From: Mesorhizobium plurifarium
GTDB taxonomy: Bacteria > Pseudomonadota > Alphaproteobacteria > Rhizobiales > Rhizobiaceae
Assembly (NCBI GenBank): GCA_000824785.1
Contig: CCNB01000004.1
Location: forward strand, 48,563-112,562
Direction: 5' to 3'
Length of the DNA stretch: 64,000 bases
The translations under genes were made by a program, and so were the position numbers. Below the pieces are notes generated by a model that did not search any database, was not told the DNA's origin, and saw nothing but the letters and a program-made list of their open reading frames with translations. Positions 51,787 through 63,749 of this stretch are shown in pieces. The stretch's first letter is position 1; the number at the start of each line of letters is the position of its first letter.

Positions 51787-51937
51787 CCGCCCCTCATTCC
51801 CCTGCCGGGCATTTCTCCCCGTAAAACGGGGAGAAAGAAGCAGTTGCAACGCCGACGATTTGCGAAAGCCGCGATGACAGCTCCTTCTCCCCGTTCAACG
51901 GGGAGAAGATGGCGGCAGCCAGATGAGGGGCAGCGCC
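51787..51937. repeat. Palindromic intergenic repeat, family D copy 2
   Basis: It begins CCCCTCATTCCCCTGCCGGG and ends in GATGAGGGG, with two inner hairpins of the form CTCCCCGTxxAACGGGGAG (about 51815-51832 and 51885-51905). It lies between the GST and alaS. Confidence 0.75.
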
Positions 51938-51975
51938 AGCCTCGCAGAATCGGGAACCGGCCTGCGCTAAGCGAC

Positions 51976-54645
<2,670 letters not shown>

Positions 54646-55079
54646 TGATACTGCCTTTTTCGCAAGAACCGCCGGCCCGGCCGGCGGCAAATGGGCTTTG
54701 GTGTTTCAGAAGATAGATGGGCCTTTTAGCGATAGCTCTTGAGCCTGTCCAGAAACACGGAAACAGGCACGTCGCCCAAAGGTGCGCAAGCGGTTTTGGG
54801 AAAACGGCATGCATAAACAAGGACCAAAGCGCATCGCCTGAATTTATGCAGCGCAAGCGCTTTGGGCCAATCAGCCGGCGAGCGGCGGCCCAGCACCACC
54901 CGCAGAACGCAAAAACCGCCGGCGCGAGGGCCGGCGGTTCGGGGTACGCAGTACTCAAGAACTCGATTACATAAGCATAACCCGATAAACCAGGATTGTG
55001 GCCGAACTCCGGCTAAGCCGGCGAATTGCTTTCGCTCAATCCGTGATAGGAACCGCTGCGCGATCTTCCTGGGCCGGCC
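54646..55079. other. alaS-recA intergenic region
   Basis: This 434-base gap carries a family B-like repeat (near 54773-54825), an inverted repeat CCAAAGCGC/GCGCTTTGG (54824-54832 and 54857-54865) and the recA terminator (54911-54939). The alaS promoter should be in the left part. I see no gene or tRNA in it. Confidence 0.5.
54911..54939 (-). terminator. Terminator of recA
   Basis: AACCGCCGGC pairs with GCCGGCGGTT, and on the minus strand the stem is followed by TTTTTGCG. It lies 141 bases downstream of the recA stop. Confidence 0.75.
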
Positions 55080-56177
<1,098 letters not shown>

Positions 56178-56232
56178 GATACATCACCCCTTGGTCGTCA
56201 ATGAAGGCCGGACAATCCGTGATCCCTGCCGA

Positions 56233-56261
56233 TTTGTACCTTTTTTGTTCTCATTTGGCAA
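56233..56261 (-). promoter_or_regulatory. recA promoter overlapping an SOS operator
   Basis: TTGTTCTCATTTGGCAA (56245-56261) fits the TTG-N11-CAA motif reported for Rhizobium etli recA. GTAC-N7-GTTC at 56236-56250 is one mismatch from the alphaproteobacterial LexA box GTTC-N7-GTTC. On the minus strand TTGCCA (56261-56256) and TACAAA (56238-56233) are 17 bases apart, so bound LexA would cover the promoter. Confidence 0.65.
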
Positions 56262-56416
56262 GGGGCAACAAGTATCTGAAAAACAATCAACATCTTGATT
56301 TGTTCTATTTTTGTCTCACCAGGGGCAGTGCGGAGCGCAACCACTGGTCCAGAAGAGATTTCGATGTCCGGCCATCCCGAATCGCGACCCCGATTGCAGG
56401 GTGACCGGGGGAAACC

Positions 56417-56521
56417 TAGAGCAATTCCAGGAAAAGTGCGTAGCGGTTTTCCGTCCGGAATTGCGCAAAACTAAAGAGTTAGAGCGGTTCGGCGATTCCG
56501 TGAAACGCTGAACCGCTCTAG
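56417..56521. repeat. Intergenic repeat, family A copy 5
   Basis: Both modules are present. Module 2 is TAGAGCGGTTCGGCG with inverse CGCTGAACCGCTCTA (one mismatch). It lies between recA and psuK. Confidence 0.8.
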
Positions 56522-56561
56522 TGTGCGCAGCCGCACGATCAATGAAAGTCAGCGACCCGAA

Positions 56562-57515
56562 ATGCCGACATCCCCAACTATCCTCGCCCCAACGATCCTG
56601 GCTTTCGGCGGCGCCCATATCGACCGGCGCGGCCAGGTCTCGGGCATTTATGTGCCGGCCGCCTCCAACCCCGGCATGATGCGCGAGGATGTCGGCGGCG
56701 TCGTCTTCAACGCGCTGCGCAGCGTGGTGAAGCGCGGCGTGTCGGCCTCGCTGATCTCGGTGCGCGGCGGCGACGCGGCGGCCGAAACGGTCGCCTCGGC
56801 GATCGACAGCGCCGGGATCACCGACCTCTCGGTCGTGTTCCTCGACCGCACGACGCCGAGCTACACGGCGCTGATCGACGCCGAGGGCGAATTGATCGTC
56901 GGGCTGGCCGACATGGCGCTCTACGACCTCGCCTTTCCCAAGCAGATGAGGCGTTCCAAGGTGCGCGAGGCGATCGCCGCCGCCGACGCGATCCTGTGCG
57001 ACGCCAATCTGCCGACGGCGGCGCTGGAGCGCCTGGTGGCGCACGCCGGCGGCCGACCGGTCTTCGCCATCGCCGTCTCGCCGGCCAAGGTCGTTCGCCT
57101 GTCGCCGCTGCTCGGCGATCTGTCGCTGCTTTTCATGAACCGCCGCGAAGCCGCCGCGCTGGTAGCTGCCGAACTGTCGGGCAAAGCCCTTGTGGGTGCG
57201 CTCAGGTGGGGTGGCCTCAACGCCGGCGTGGTTACCGCCGGCAGCGCCCCCTTGCTGGGCTTCGACGACACCGGCATCTTTGAAATCGACCCGCCCGCGC
57301 CGCGCCGGGTCGCCGACGTGACCGGCGCCGGCGACGCCCTGACCGGCGCGACGGTCGCCGCCCTGCTGCGCGGCCTGCCGCTGCGCGCCGCGCTGCGCGA
57401 GGGCGTCGCGGCGGCAATGCTCGCCATCGAGAGCCCAGAGGCCGTGCCGTCCTTCACGACTGCCAACTTCGGCCAAGCGCTTGCCCTTGTGCCGGAGGCA
57501 CGGGAGGTGGCATAG
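56562..57515 (+). CDS. psuK: Pseudouridine kinase (PfkB family)
   Basis: A 317-residue ribokinase-fold sugar kinase. The N-terminal di-Gly region is AFGGAHIDRRG, and the C-terminal anion hole/base is VADVTGAGDALTGATVAAL (Asp about 260). It phosphorylates pseudouridine to its 5'-phosphate. The assignment rests on the downstream psuG gene 38 bases away, which uses that product. The ATG at 56562 is chosen; no strong ribosome site is seen. Confidence 0.85.
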   Translation: MPTSPTILAPTILAFGGAHIDRRGQVSGIYVPAASNPGMMREDVGGVVFNALRSVVKRGVSASLISVRGGDAAAETVASAIDSAGITDLSVVFLDRTTPSYTALIDAEGELIVGLADMALYDLAFPKQMRRSKVREAIAAADAILCDANLPTAALERLVAHAGGRPVFAIAVSPAKVVRLSPLLGDLSLLFMNRREAAALVAAELSGKALVGALRWGGLNAGVVTAGSAPLLGFDDTGIFEIDPPAPRRVADVTGAGDALTGATVAALLRGLPLRAALREGVAAAMLAIESPEAVPSFTTANFGQALALVPEAREVA

Positions 57516-57553
57516 GGCACCGACAATCTAGTTCCTCCTTGTCGGAGACAGCC

Positions 57554-58471
57554 ATGACGCCGCAAACCGCCCGTCCCTTCATCGATATCCATCCGCCCGT
57601 GGCGGAAGCGCTTGCCGCCGGGCGGCCCGTGGTGGCGCTGGAATCGACCATCATCACCCATGGCATGCCCTACCCCGATAATGGCGCGATGGCCGCCAAG
57701 GTCGAGCAGATCATCATCGAGGGCGGCGCAGTGCCGGCGACGATCGCGGTGGTCGACGGCCGCATCAAGATCGGCCTGTCCGACGGCGAACGCGAATCGC
57801 TCGCCATGACGGGCGACGCCATGAAGCTGTCGCGCGCCGATCTCGGCTTCGCGGTCGCTCAGAAGCGCACGGGCGGCACCACGGTCGCGGCCACCATGAT
57901 CGCCGCGCATATGGCCGGCATAAAAGTCTTCGCCACCGGCGGCATCGGCGGCGTCCACAAGGGCGCCGAAAAGAGTTTCGATATCTCTGCCGACCTCGAC
58001 GAACTGGCGCGCACGCCGGTCATCGTCGTTTCGGCAGGCGCCAAGGCGATCCTCGACATCGAAAAGACCCTGGAAGTGCTGGAGACGCGCGGCGTGCCGG
58101 TCATCGGCCATGGCAGCGAGACGATGCCCGCCTTCTGGTCGCGCCAGTCGCCTTTCCGCGCGCCGCTGACACTCAATGCGCCTGAGGACATCGCGCATTT
58201 CTACCGCACGCGCCAGGCGCTGGGCCTGGGCGGCGGCATTCTGGTCGCCAACCCTGTGCCCCGGAATGACGAGATCCCGGCCGCTGAGATGGACGGCTAC
58301 ATCCAGGCGGCGCAAAAGGCGGCCGAAGCGCAGAAGGTCACCGGCAAGGCGGTGACGCCGTTCCTTTTGTCGAAGATCCTGGAACTCACCGGCGGCCGCA
58401 GCCTCAAGACCAACATCGCCTTGGTCGAGAACAACGCGCGGCTGGCCGCCGAGATCGCCAAGGCGTTGTAA
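57554..58471 (+). CDS. psuG: Pseudouridine-5'-phosphate glycosidase
   Basis: A 305-residue enzyme that breaks the C-glycosidic bond of pseudouridine-5'-phosphate to uracil and ribose-5-phosphate. It shows ALESTIITHGMPYPDN near the start, DLGFAVAQKRTGGTTVAATM with the catalytic Lys region, FATGGIGGVHKGAE and GGILVANPVPRNDEIP. The ATG at 57554 follows CGGAGA; the TTG 15 bases upstream is unlikely. It is co-transcribed with psuK. Confidence 0.95.
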   Translation: MTPQTARPFIDIHPPVAEALAAGRPVVALESTIITHGMPYPDNGAMAAKVEQIIIEGGAVPATIAVVDGRIKIGLSDGERESLAMTGDAMKLSRADLGFAVAQKRTGGTTVAATMIAAHMAGIKVFATGGIGGVHKGAEKSFDISADLDELARTPVIVVSAGAKAILDIEKTLEVLETRGVPVIGHGSETMPAFWSRQSPFRAPLTLNAPEDIAHFYRTRQALGLGGGILVANPVPRNDEIPAAEMDGYIQAAQKAAEAQKVTGKAVTPFLLSKILELTGGRSLKTNIALVENNARLAAEIAKAL

Positions 58472-58485
58472 GGGCACACGTCGAA

Positions 58486-58655
58486 GGCCCCCTCACCCGG
58501 ATTGCCAAGGCCGAATTGCGAAGAGCAATTCGGGGCAATCCGACCTCTCCCCGAGGGGAGAGGAGCTTGCCGGCGCCTGCGCCTACCTCTTCTCCCCAGC
58601 GGGGAGAAGGTGGATCGGCGCGATAGCGCCGAGACGGATGAGGGGGCGGCCTCGA
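58486..58655. repeat. Palindromic intergenic repeat, family D copy 3
   Basis: It begins CCCCCTCACCCGGATTGCC and ends GGATGAGGGGG. Inner parts include GAATTGCGAAGAGCAATTC, CTCTCCCCGAGGGGAGAG and CTTCTCCCCAGCGGGGAGAAG, each a near-perfect hairpin. It follows psuG directly. Confidence 0.8.
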
Positions 58656-58689
58656 CGTTACCTTCACAAGTGTTTCAACGGCTGACCAA

Positions 58690-59013
58690 TTACTTCCCCG
58701 CTCGTCTTCCCGCCTCATAAGCGCGTCGTGCCCAGACGGCCATCTCATCCGGATCGTCGAACGCTTCGTCGGGCACGCTCCAATAGGGCATTGCCACCGC
58801 CTTGCCGTGGCGCGAGCCGGTATAGGTCCACTGGCGGCAGCCGGCGGCCTCGAAATCGGGAACCGTCTCCTCATCCGCCTTCAGCATCAACTCGCCGCGC
58901 ACGACGACCGCGACGATGACGCCGTCGCAATAGATGCCCTTGCCGCCGAACAGCTTGCGGATGCCGATCGGGCCAAGGCTTTCGAACAGTTCTTCGAGGC
59001 GTGCATTATCCAT
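58690..59013 (-). CDS. TfoX/Sxy N-terminal domain protein
   Basis: A 107-residue protein of the TfoX N-terminal type: LFESLGPIGIRKLFGGKGIY, then VRGELMLKADEETVPDF and AMPYWSVPDEAFDD. In gamma-proteobacteria TfoX regulates competence, but solo N-terminal domains in rhizobia have no shown role. The function here is unknown. Confidence 0.85.
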   Translation of the reverse strand: MDNARLEELFESLGPIGIRKLFGGKGIYCDGVIVAVVVRGELMLKADEETVPDFEAAGCRQWTYTGSRHGKAVAMPYWSVPDEAFDDPDEMAVWARRAYEAGRRAGK

Positions 59014-59102
59014 GCCGCGATCATCTCATCCGGCATCGGCCTTGTCATTGCCGCAACCAAAAGCATGCTGACAGATTAAAATCTGGAAACGGAGTTCCCG
59101 CC

Positions 59103-59600
59103 ATGCCCGTCCTACTCAAAGGCTCCTGCCGCTGCGGCGCCGTCCGCTTCGAGGTGGAAAGTCACACGCCCGTGCCGTTCATGCTCTGCTACTGCTCGAT
59201 CTGCCGCAAGCAGCAGGGCGGCGGCGGTTTCGCCATCAATCTCGGCGCCGATTACGAGACGCTTGATATCAGGGGCAAGCGCAGCCTCGGCATCTACCGC
59301 GCCGAGATCGAGGATGACGAGCACCCGCATTGCGAGGTCTCGACCGGCGAACGCAATTTCTGCCGGAAATGCGGCTCAGCGCTCTGGCTCTACGACCCGA
59401 CCTGGCCGGAGCTTGTCCATCCCTTCGCCTCGGCGATCGACACCGACCTGCCGAAGCCGCCGGAAAAGGTGCATCTGATGCTGAAATACAAGGCGAACTG
59501 GGTCGAGCCCGTGGTCGGCAGAAAAGACAAGGTGTTCGACGTCTATCCGGAGGAATCGATCGCCGACTGGCACAAGCGGACGGGGATGTGGGTGGATTAG
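59103..59600 (+). CDS. GFA-family zinc protein, second copy
   Basis: A 165-residue GFA/CENP-V-fold protein. Zinc ligands appear in GSCRCGAVRFEV, LCYCSICRKQ and FCRKCGSALWLY. It is longer than the copy at 6799 and differs in sequence, so it is an ancient paralogue. The ATG at 59103 has a GGAG 9 bases upstream. Its TAG stop is the first triplet of a family A repeat. Confidence 0.88.
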   Translation: MPVLLKGSCRCGAVRFEVESHTPVPFMLCYCSICRKQQGGGGFAINLGADYETLDIRGKRSLGIYRAEIEDDEHPHCEVSTGERNFCRKCGSALWLYDPTWPELVHPFASAIDTDLPKPPEKVHLMLKYKANWVEPVVGRKDKVFDVYPEESIADWHKRTGMWVD

Positions 59601-59661
59601 AGCAATTCCAGGAAAAGTGCGCAGCGGTTTTCCGACCGGAATTGCGTCAAGACAACCATCT
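59598..59661. repeat. Intergenic repeat, family A copy 6, module 1
   Basis: TAGAGCAATTCCAGGAAAAG to CGGAATTGCG. The leading TAG is the stop codon of the GFA gene. It ends 18 bases before the RidA start. Confidence 0.8.
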
Positions 59662-59678
59662 GGCGACAGGAGGCCGAA

Positions 59679-60137
59679 ATGAACCTTACGACGCACAAGA
59701 AATTCAAGGGCGATCGTTTGATGCCCTGGGGCAAGGGCACGGTCGTCTCGGATGCGAAGGGATATGTTTTTCTGTCCGGCAACACCGCCACCGTCGACGA
59801 CTACGATCCGTCGAAACACCAGGGTGGCGCTGTCGGCGACGCGGCAACGCAGTGGCGCGAAATCCTTGCAAACATCAAAGCGGATCTGGAAGAGCTTGGC
59901 AGCTCGCTCGACCATCTGGTCAAGGTGACGTTCTACGTCAAAGGACCTTTTCCGTCCGGCGGCGTTCTCAGCTCACCCAACTTCCGTCTGGACGTGCTGG
60001 ACGAGTTCTTCGCCGAACATTGCCCGAAGCACTGCAGCTACAACAACCCGCCGCCATCGGAAGTGATCGGCGTCGCTGCGCTGGCGCAGCCCGACCTTGT
60101 TGTTGAGCTTGTCGTCATTGCCGCGCTGCCGGACTGA
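59679..60137 (+). CDS. RidA/YjgF-family protein
   Basis: A 152-residue member of the RidA/YjgF/UK114 family. It contains GYVFLSGNTATVDDYDPS and DHLVKVTFYVKGPFPS, and the late ALAQPDLVVELVVIA strand. RidA enzymes deaminate reactive enamine/imine intermediates from PLP enzymes; several subgroups have other or unknown roles, and the catalytic Arg position is not certain here. ACAGGAGG precedes the ATG. It converges with sufA. Confidence 0.88.
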   Translation: MNLTTHKKFKGDRLMPWGKGTVVSDAKGYVFLSGNTATVDDYDPSKHQGGAVGDAATQWREILANIKADLEELGSSLDHLVKVTFYVKGPFPSGGVLSSPNFRLDVLDEFFAEHCPKHCSYNNPPPSEVIGVAALAQPDLVVELVVIAALPD

Positions 60138-60157
60138 GCGAAAGCCTGCGGGCTTGG

Positions 60158-60538
60158 TCAAGCCGAGGCGCGTGCCTCGGCGAGCGCCTTGAGATCGGCC
60201 GGCTTCAATTCGACGGATTCGCCGCAGCCGCAGGCCGAGCTCTGGTTCGGGTTCTTGAAGGTGAAGCCGGTGCGCAGCGTCGTCTGCTCGAAATCCATCT
60301 CGGTGCCGAACAGGAAGAGCGCGGCTTCGGGCGCGACATAGACATGTGCGCCGCCGCGCTCGATGTGATCGTCCTTGGGGTTCGGCTCGGTCACCAGATC
60401 GATAGTGTATTCCATGCCTGCGCAGCCGCCCTTCTTGATGCCGAGCCGAATGCCATGCGCGTTCTCGCGCGCGGCCACGATCTCGCGCACGCGGTCGGCG
60501 GCCTTTTCGGTCATCGTGATGACGGCGAAGCGTCCCAT
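60158..60538 (-). CDS. sufA: Iron-sulfur cluster carrier SufA (HesB/IscA family)
   Basis: A 126-residue A-type carrier with the three conserved Cys (GGCAGMEY and SSACGCGESV). It accepts clusters from SufBCD and passes them to apo-proteins. The ATG at 60538 follows GAAGGA 5 bases upstream; longer starts are less supported. It is the last gene of the suf operon, about 100 bases after sufT. Confidence 0.93.
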   Translation of the reverse strand: MGRFAVITMTEKAADRVREIVAARENAHGIRLGIKKGGCAGMEYTIDLVTEPNPKDDHIERGGAHVYVAPEAALFLFGTEMDFEQTTLRTGFTFKNPNQSSACGCGESVELKPADLKALAEARASA

Positions 60539-60639
60539 ATTTTCCTTCTCCATTCCCTGCAGGTTCAAGGCCTGCCGAATGATTCTCACCTAAAATGGTG
60601 AAGTTTTACCATCGGCGCAAGTGCGCCAGCCTTGCTTGC

Positions 60640-61038
60640 CTAGTACCACCCGACCGCGACCTGCGCCTCTTCCGACATCCGGTCGGGCGTCCACGGCGGG
60701 TCGAACACCATTGAGACCTCGACGCCGGACACGCCTTCGACGGCGCCCACGGCGTTCTCGACCCATCCGGGCATTTCGCCGGCCACCGGGCAGCCCGGCG
60801 CGGTCAGCGTCATGTCGATCTTGACCGACCGGTCGTCCTCGATGTCGATCTTGTAGACCAGGCCGAGCTCATAGATGTCGGCCGGGATTTCCGGGTCGTA
60901 GACCGTCTTCAGCGCCGAGACGATGTCGTCGGTCAGCCGCGCCAGCTCGTCGGCGGGGATCGCCGAGGCCGAGACGATGCCGTTGCCAGCCGTTTCCGGA
61001 ACAGTCTCTGCGGTCGCGCTTGCATCGTCCATGATCAT
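60640..61038 (-). CDS. sufT: SUF-associated DUF59/MIP18-family protein SufT
   Basis: A 132-residue DUF59 (MIP18/PaaD-like) protein: SALKTVYDPEIPADIYELGLV is the family core, with TLTAPGCPVAGEMPGWV carrying the conserved Cys. SufT supports Fe-S maturation in bacteria. The start overlaps the sufS stop (TGATG), so translation is coupled. The first 30 residues are low-complexity. Confidence 0.92.
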   Translation of the reverse strand: MIMDDASATAETVPETAGNGIVSASAIPADELARLTDDIVSALKTVYDPEIPADIYELGLVYKIDIEDDRSVKIDMTLTAPGCPVAGEMPGWVENAVGAVEGVSGVEVSMVFDPPWTPDRMSEEAQVAVGWY

Positions 61039-62279
61039 CACCCGAAGAACTTTCGCGCCTTTTCCAACGCCTCGGCCAAAGCGTCCACTTCGGCCCTGGT
61101 ATTATACATGCCGAACGATGCCCTGCATGTGGAGGTGACGCCGAAGCGTTTCAACAGCGGCTGGGCGCAATGCGTGCCGGCACGGACAGCGACGCCCTGC
61201 CGGTCGATCACCATCGACACGTCATGCGCGTGGATGCCCTGCAATTCGAACGAGATGATGGCGCCCTTTCCCGGCGCGTCACCGAAGATGCGCAGCGAGT
61301 TGATCGCCCTGAGCCGCTCATGCGCGTAGGCCTTCAGGTCCGCCTCGTGTGCCGCGATGCGCTCGCGGCCGACCTTTTCCATGTAGTCGAGCGCGGCGCC
61401 CAGGCCGATCGCCTGTACGATCGGCGGCGTGCCGGCCTCGAAACGGTGCGGCGGCTCGTTGTAGGTGACGATGTCTTCCGTCACCTCCTCGATCATCTCG
61501 CCGCCGCCCATGAAGGGGCGCATCTCTTCCAGCCTGTCCTTCTTGCCATAGAGCACGCCGATGCCTGACGGGCCGTAGACCTTGTGGCCGGTGAAGACGA
61601 AGAAATCGCAGTCGAGGTCCTGCACGTCGATCGGCATGTGCACCGCGCTCTGGCTGCCATCCACGAGGACAGGAATTCCACGCGCATGCGCGATGCGCAC
61701 GATCTCCTTGATCGGCGTCACCGTGCCCAGCGCGTTGGACATCTGCGTGATCGCGACGAGCTTGGTGCGGTCGGTCAGGCGCTTCTCGAATTCCTCGATA
61801 TGGAAGGCGCCGAGATCGTCGACCGGCACCCAGACAAGCTTGGCGCCCTGCCGCTCGCGGATGAAATGCCAAGGCACGATGTTGGAGTGGTGCTCCATGA
61901 TCGACAGCACGATCTCGTCGCCCTCGCCGATCCGCGGCATGCCCCAGCCATAGGCGACCGTGTTGATCGCCGACGTCGTGTTCGAGGTGAAGACGATATT
62001 GTCCGTGCTCGGCGCGTTGAGAAACCGCTGCACCGACTTGCGCGCGTTCTCATAGGCGTCGGTCGCGGCATTCGACAGGAAATGCAGGCCGCGATGGACG
62101 TTGGCGTATTCCTGGGAATAGGCGTGCTGGATCGTGTCGAGCACCACCTGCGGCTTCTGCGCCGAAGCGCCATTGTCGAGATAGACCAGCGGCTTGCCGT
62201 AGACCTGGCGCGACAGGATCGGGAAGTCGCGGCGGATCGCCTCGACGTCATAGGGAGCGGTTTCGATCTTCTGGTCCAC
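61038..62279 (-). CDS. sufS: Cysteine desulfurase SufS
   Basis: A 413-residue class V PLP desulfurase that supplies sulfur to SufBCD. The Schiff-base Lys is in FVFTGHKVYGPSGIG and the active Cys in VRAGTHCAQPLLKRFG. I use a GTG start at 62279 (VDQKIETAP), with AAGG 10 bases upstream; the longer frame to 62312 runs into the repeat. It is separated from sufD by a 167-base gap filled by a family D repeat. Compare the sufS-like gene at 12373, which lacks the Cys loop. Confidence 0.94.
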   Translation of the reverse strand: MDQKIETAPYDVEAIRRDFPILSRQVYGKPLVYLDNGASAQKPQVVLDTIQHAYSQEYANVHRGLHFLSNAATDAYENARKSVQRFLNAPSTDNIVFTSNTTSAINTVAYGWGMPRIGEGDEIVLSIMEHHSNIVPWHFIRERQGAKLVWVPVDDLGAFHIEEFEKRLTDRTKLVAITQMSNALGTVTPIKEIVRIAHARGIPVLVDGSQSAVHMPIDVQDLDCDFFVFTGHKVYGPSGIGVLYGKKDRLEEMRPFMGGGEMIEEVTEDIVTYNEPPHRFEAGTPPIVQAIGLGAALDYMEKVGRERIAAHEADLKAYAHERLRAINSLRIFGDAPGKGAIISFELQGIHAHDVSMVIDRQGVAVRAGTHCAQPLLKRFGVTSTCRASFGMYNTRAEVDALAEALEKARKFFG

Positions 62280-62299
62280 AGCAATCAACCTTCCAATGT

Positions 62300-62440
62300 G
62301 GCTCCCCCTCACCCGACCTCCGCTTCGCTCCGGCCACCCTCTCCCCGGTGGGGAGAGGAGGTCACCAACGTCGCACCCGCCTCTTCTCCCCTCGGGGAGA
62401 AGGTGGCCGCGAAGCGGCCGGATGAGGGGGCCTGCGCCCT
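62300..62440. repeat. Palindromic intergenic repeat, family D copy 4, inside the suf operon
   Basis: It begins CCCCCTCACCCGACCTCCGC and ends CCGGATGAGGGGG. It contains CTCTCCCCGGTGGGGAGAG and CTTCTCCCCTCGGGGAGAAG hairpins and CGCGAAGCGGCCG. It lies between the sufD stop and the sufS start, so every sufD-sufS transcript would carry it. Confidence 0.85.
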
Positions 62441-62446
62441 ACGCCG

Positions 62447-63727
62447 CTACCCGTGCGTCGAAAACCAGCCGTCGAGCCGCTCTTCGAGCGCTTCGACCAG
62501 CGCCTCGTCGTCCAGTTCCTCGATCACTTCGGCGACGAACGCCTTCACGAGAAGGCCCCGCGCCGACTTCTCGTCGATGCCGCGCGCCATCAGGTAGAAC
62601 AGATGGTTGTGGTCGATCTCGGTGACGGTCGCGCCATGGCCGCAGACGACGTCGTCGGCGAAGATTTCCAGCTCCGGCTTGGTCGAGAACTCCCCGTCGT
62701 CCGACAGGAGCAGCGTGTTGCAGGCCATCTTGGCGTTGGTCTTCTGCGCGTATTGATGCACGTTGATGCGGCCCTGGAACACGCCGCGCGCCTTGCCGGT
62801 CACCACATTGCGGATCACTTCCGTTGAGGTCGTGTGCGGCACGGCATGGTCGAGCACCATGGTGGTGTCGGTATGGGTCTCGCCGGCCAGAAGGTTGATG
62901 CCGCGCAATTTGAAATCGGCGCCCTCGCCCGTGGTCCTGACGACGACCTCCTGGCGCACCAGTCTGCCGCCGGCATTCATCACGAACAGCGTCAGCTTGG
63001 CATCCTTGCCGATATGCGCCTTGAACTGAGCGAGATGCGTTGCCGTGTCCGGCTGCTCCTGCACGATCAGCCAGGTCACTTCCGCGCCGTCGCCGACCAC
63101 GAGCTGGCTGACCGAAGAGACGAGCGCCTCGCCGTCTTCGCTCGCCTCGCCCGCCTGGCGCTCGACGACGATCGCCTTGGCGCCGGCACCGACACGCGCC
63201 AGGAGGCGCACATGCGACTGGCCGCCGGCCTGCAGGTTCTGCAATTCGACGGGCTTTTCCAGCACGGCGCCGTCGGCGATGTCGACGAAATAGCCGTCGG
63301 CGACGAAGGCGGTGTTCAAAGCGCCGATCGCGTCGTCGTCGCCATAGGGATCGAGCCCGGGCGCGACGCTGCCGTCGGTCAGCTTCTCTGACAGGCGCTG
63401 CACCGTGACGCCTTCGATCTCCGGCAACTTGGCGTTGGAGACGCCGTTCAGCACCGGCATGACGGCCGATCCTTCAAGAACCGGCGCAAGCGCCTTGACG
63501 ACGGCGCCGGCTTCGAAAGCCGGCACCTTGGTCAGCAGCCGGCGCAGGTCTGTATAGTGCCAGGATTCGACGCGGCGCGTCGGCAGGCCGTGCTTGATCG
63601 CCTCGATCGCGTCGTCGCGCTTGACCATCACCGCGCCGTCGCCCGGCAGCAGCGACAGCCGCTCGCCGAAGGCGTCGATCAGCGCCGTCTCCGCCAAGGT
63701 CCTTTGGGGCTGTGCGTGCATGTTCAT
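62447..63727 (-). CDS. sufD: Fe-S cluster assembly scaffold subunit SufD
   Basis: A 426-residue SufD that forms the SufBC2D scaffold. It shows MACNTLLLSDDGEFSTKPEL, EIFADDVVCGHGATVTEID (conserved Cys and His) and FYLMARGIDEKSARGLLVKA. The ATG at 63727 follows GAGG 8 bases upstream; the ATG at 63748 is less supported. It starts 22 bases after sufC. Confidence 0.94.
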   Translation of the reverse strand: MNMHAQPQRTLAETALIDAFGERLSLLPGDGAVMVKRDDAIEAIKHGLPTRRVESWHYTDLRRLLTKVPAFEAGAVVKALAPVLEGSAVMPVLNGVSNAKLPEIEGVTVQRLSEKLTDGSVAPGLDPYGDDDAIGALNTAFVADGYFVDIADGAVLEKPVELQNLQAGGQSHVRLLARVGAGAKAIVVERQAGEASEDGEALVSSVSQLVVGDGAEVTWLIVQEQPDTATHLAQFKAHIGKDAKLTLFVMNAGGRLVRQEVVVRTTGEGADFKLRGINLLAGETHTDTTMVLDHAVPHTTSTEVIRNVVTGKARGVFQGRINVHQYAQKTNAKMACNTLLLSDDGEFSTKPELEIFADDVVCGHGATVTEIDHNHLFYLMARGIDEKSARGLLVKAFVAEVIEELDDEALVEALEERLDGWFSTHG

Positions 63728-63749
63728 GGCTCTTGCCTCGACTGCCATC

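Larger units (their letters stand above)
56178..56561. other. recA promoter region and repeat, no gene seen
   Basis: This 384-base stretch contains the SOS operator and promoter of recA near 56233-56261, AT-rich sequence around 56270-56310, and a family A repeat at 56417-56521 just before psuK. No further coding region is supported. Confidence 0.5.

Noticed and set aside
51787..51937. CRISPR-like spaced repeats
   Set aside because: Only two short inverted units occur, without regular spacers or cas genes.
58690..59013. Competence regulator TfoX
   Set aside because: Only the N-terminal domain is present, and no competence genes are nearby.
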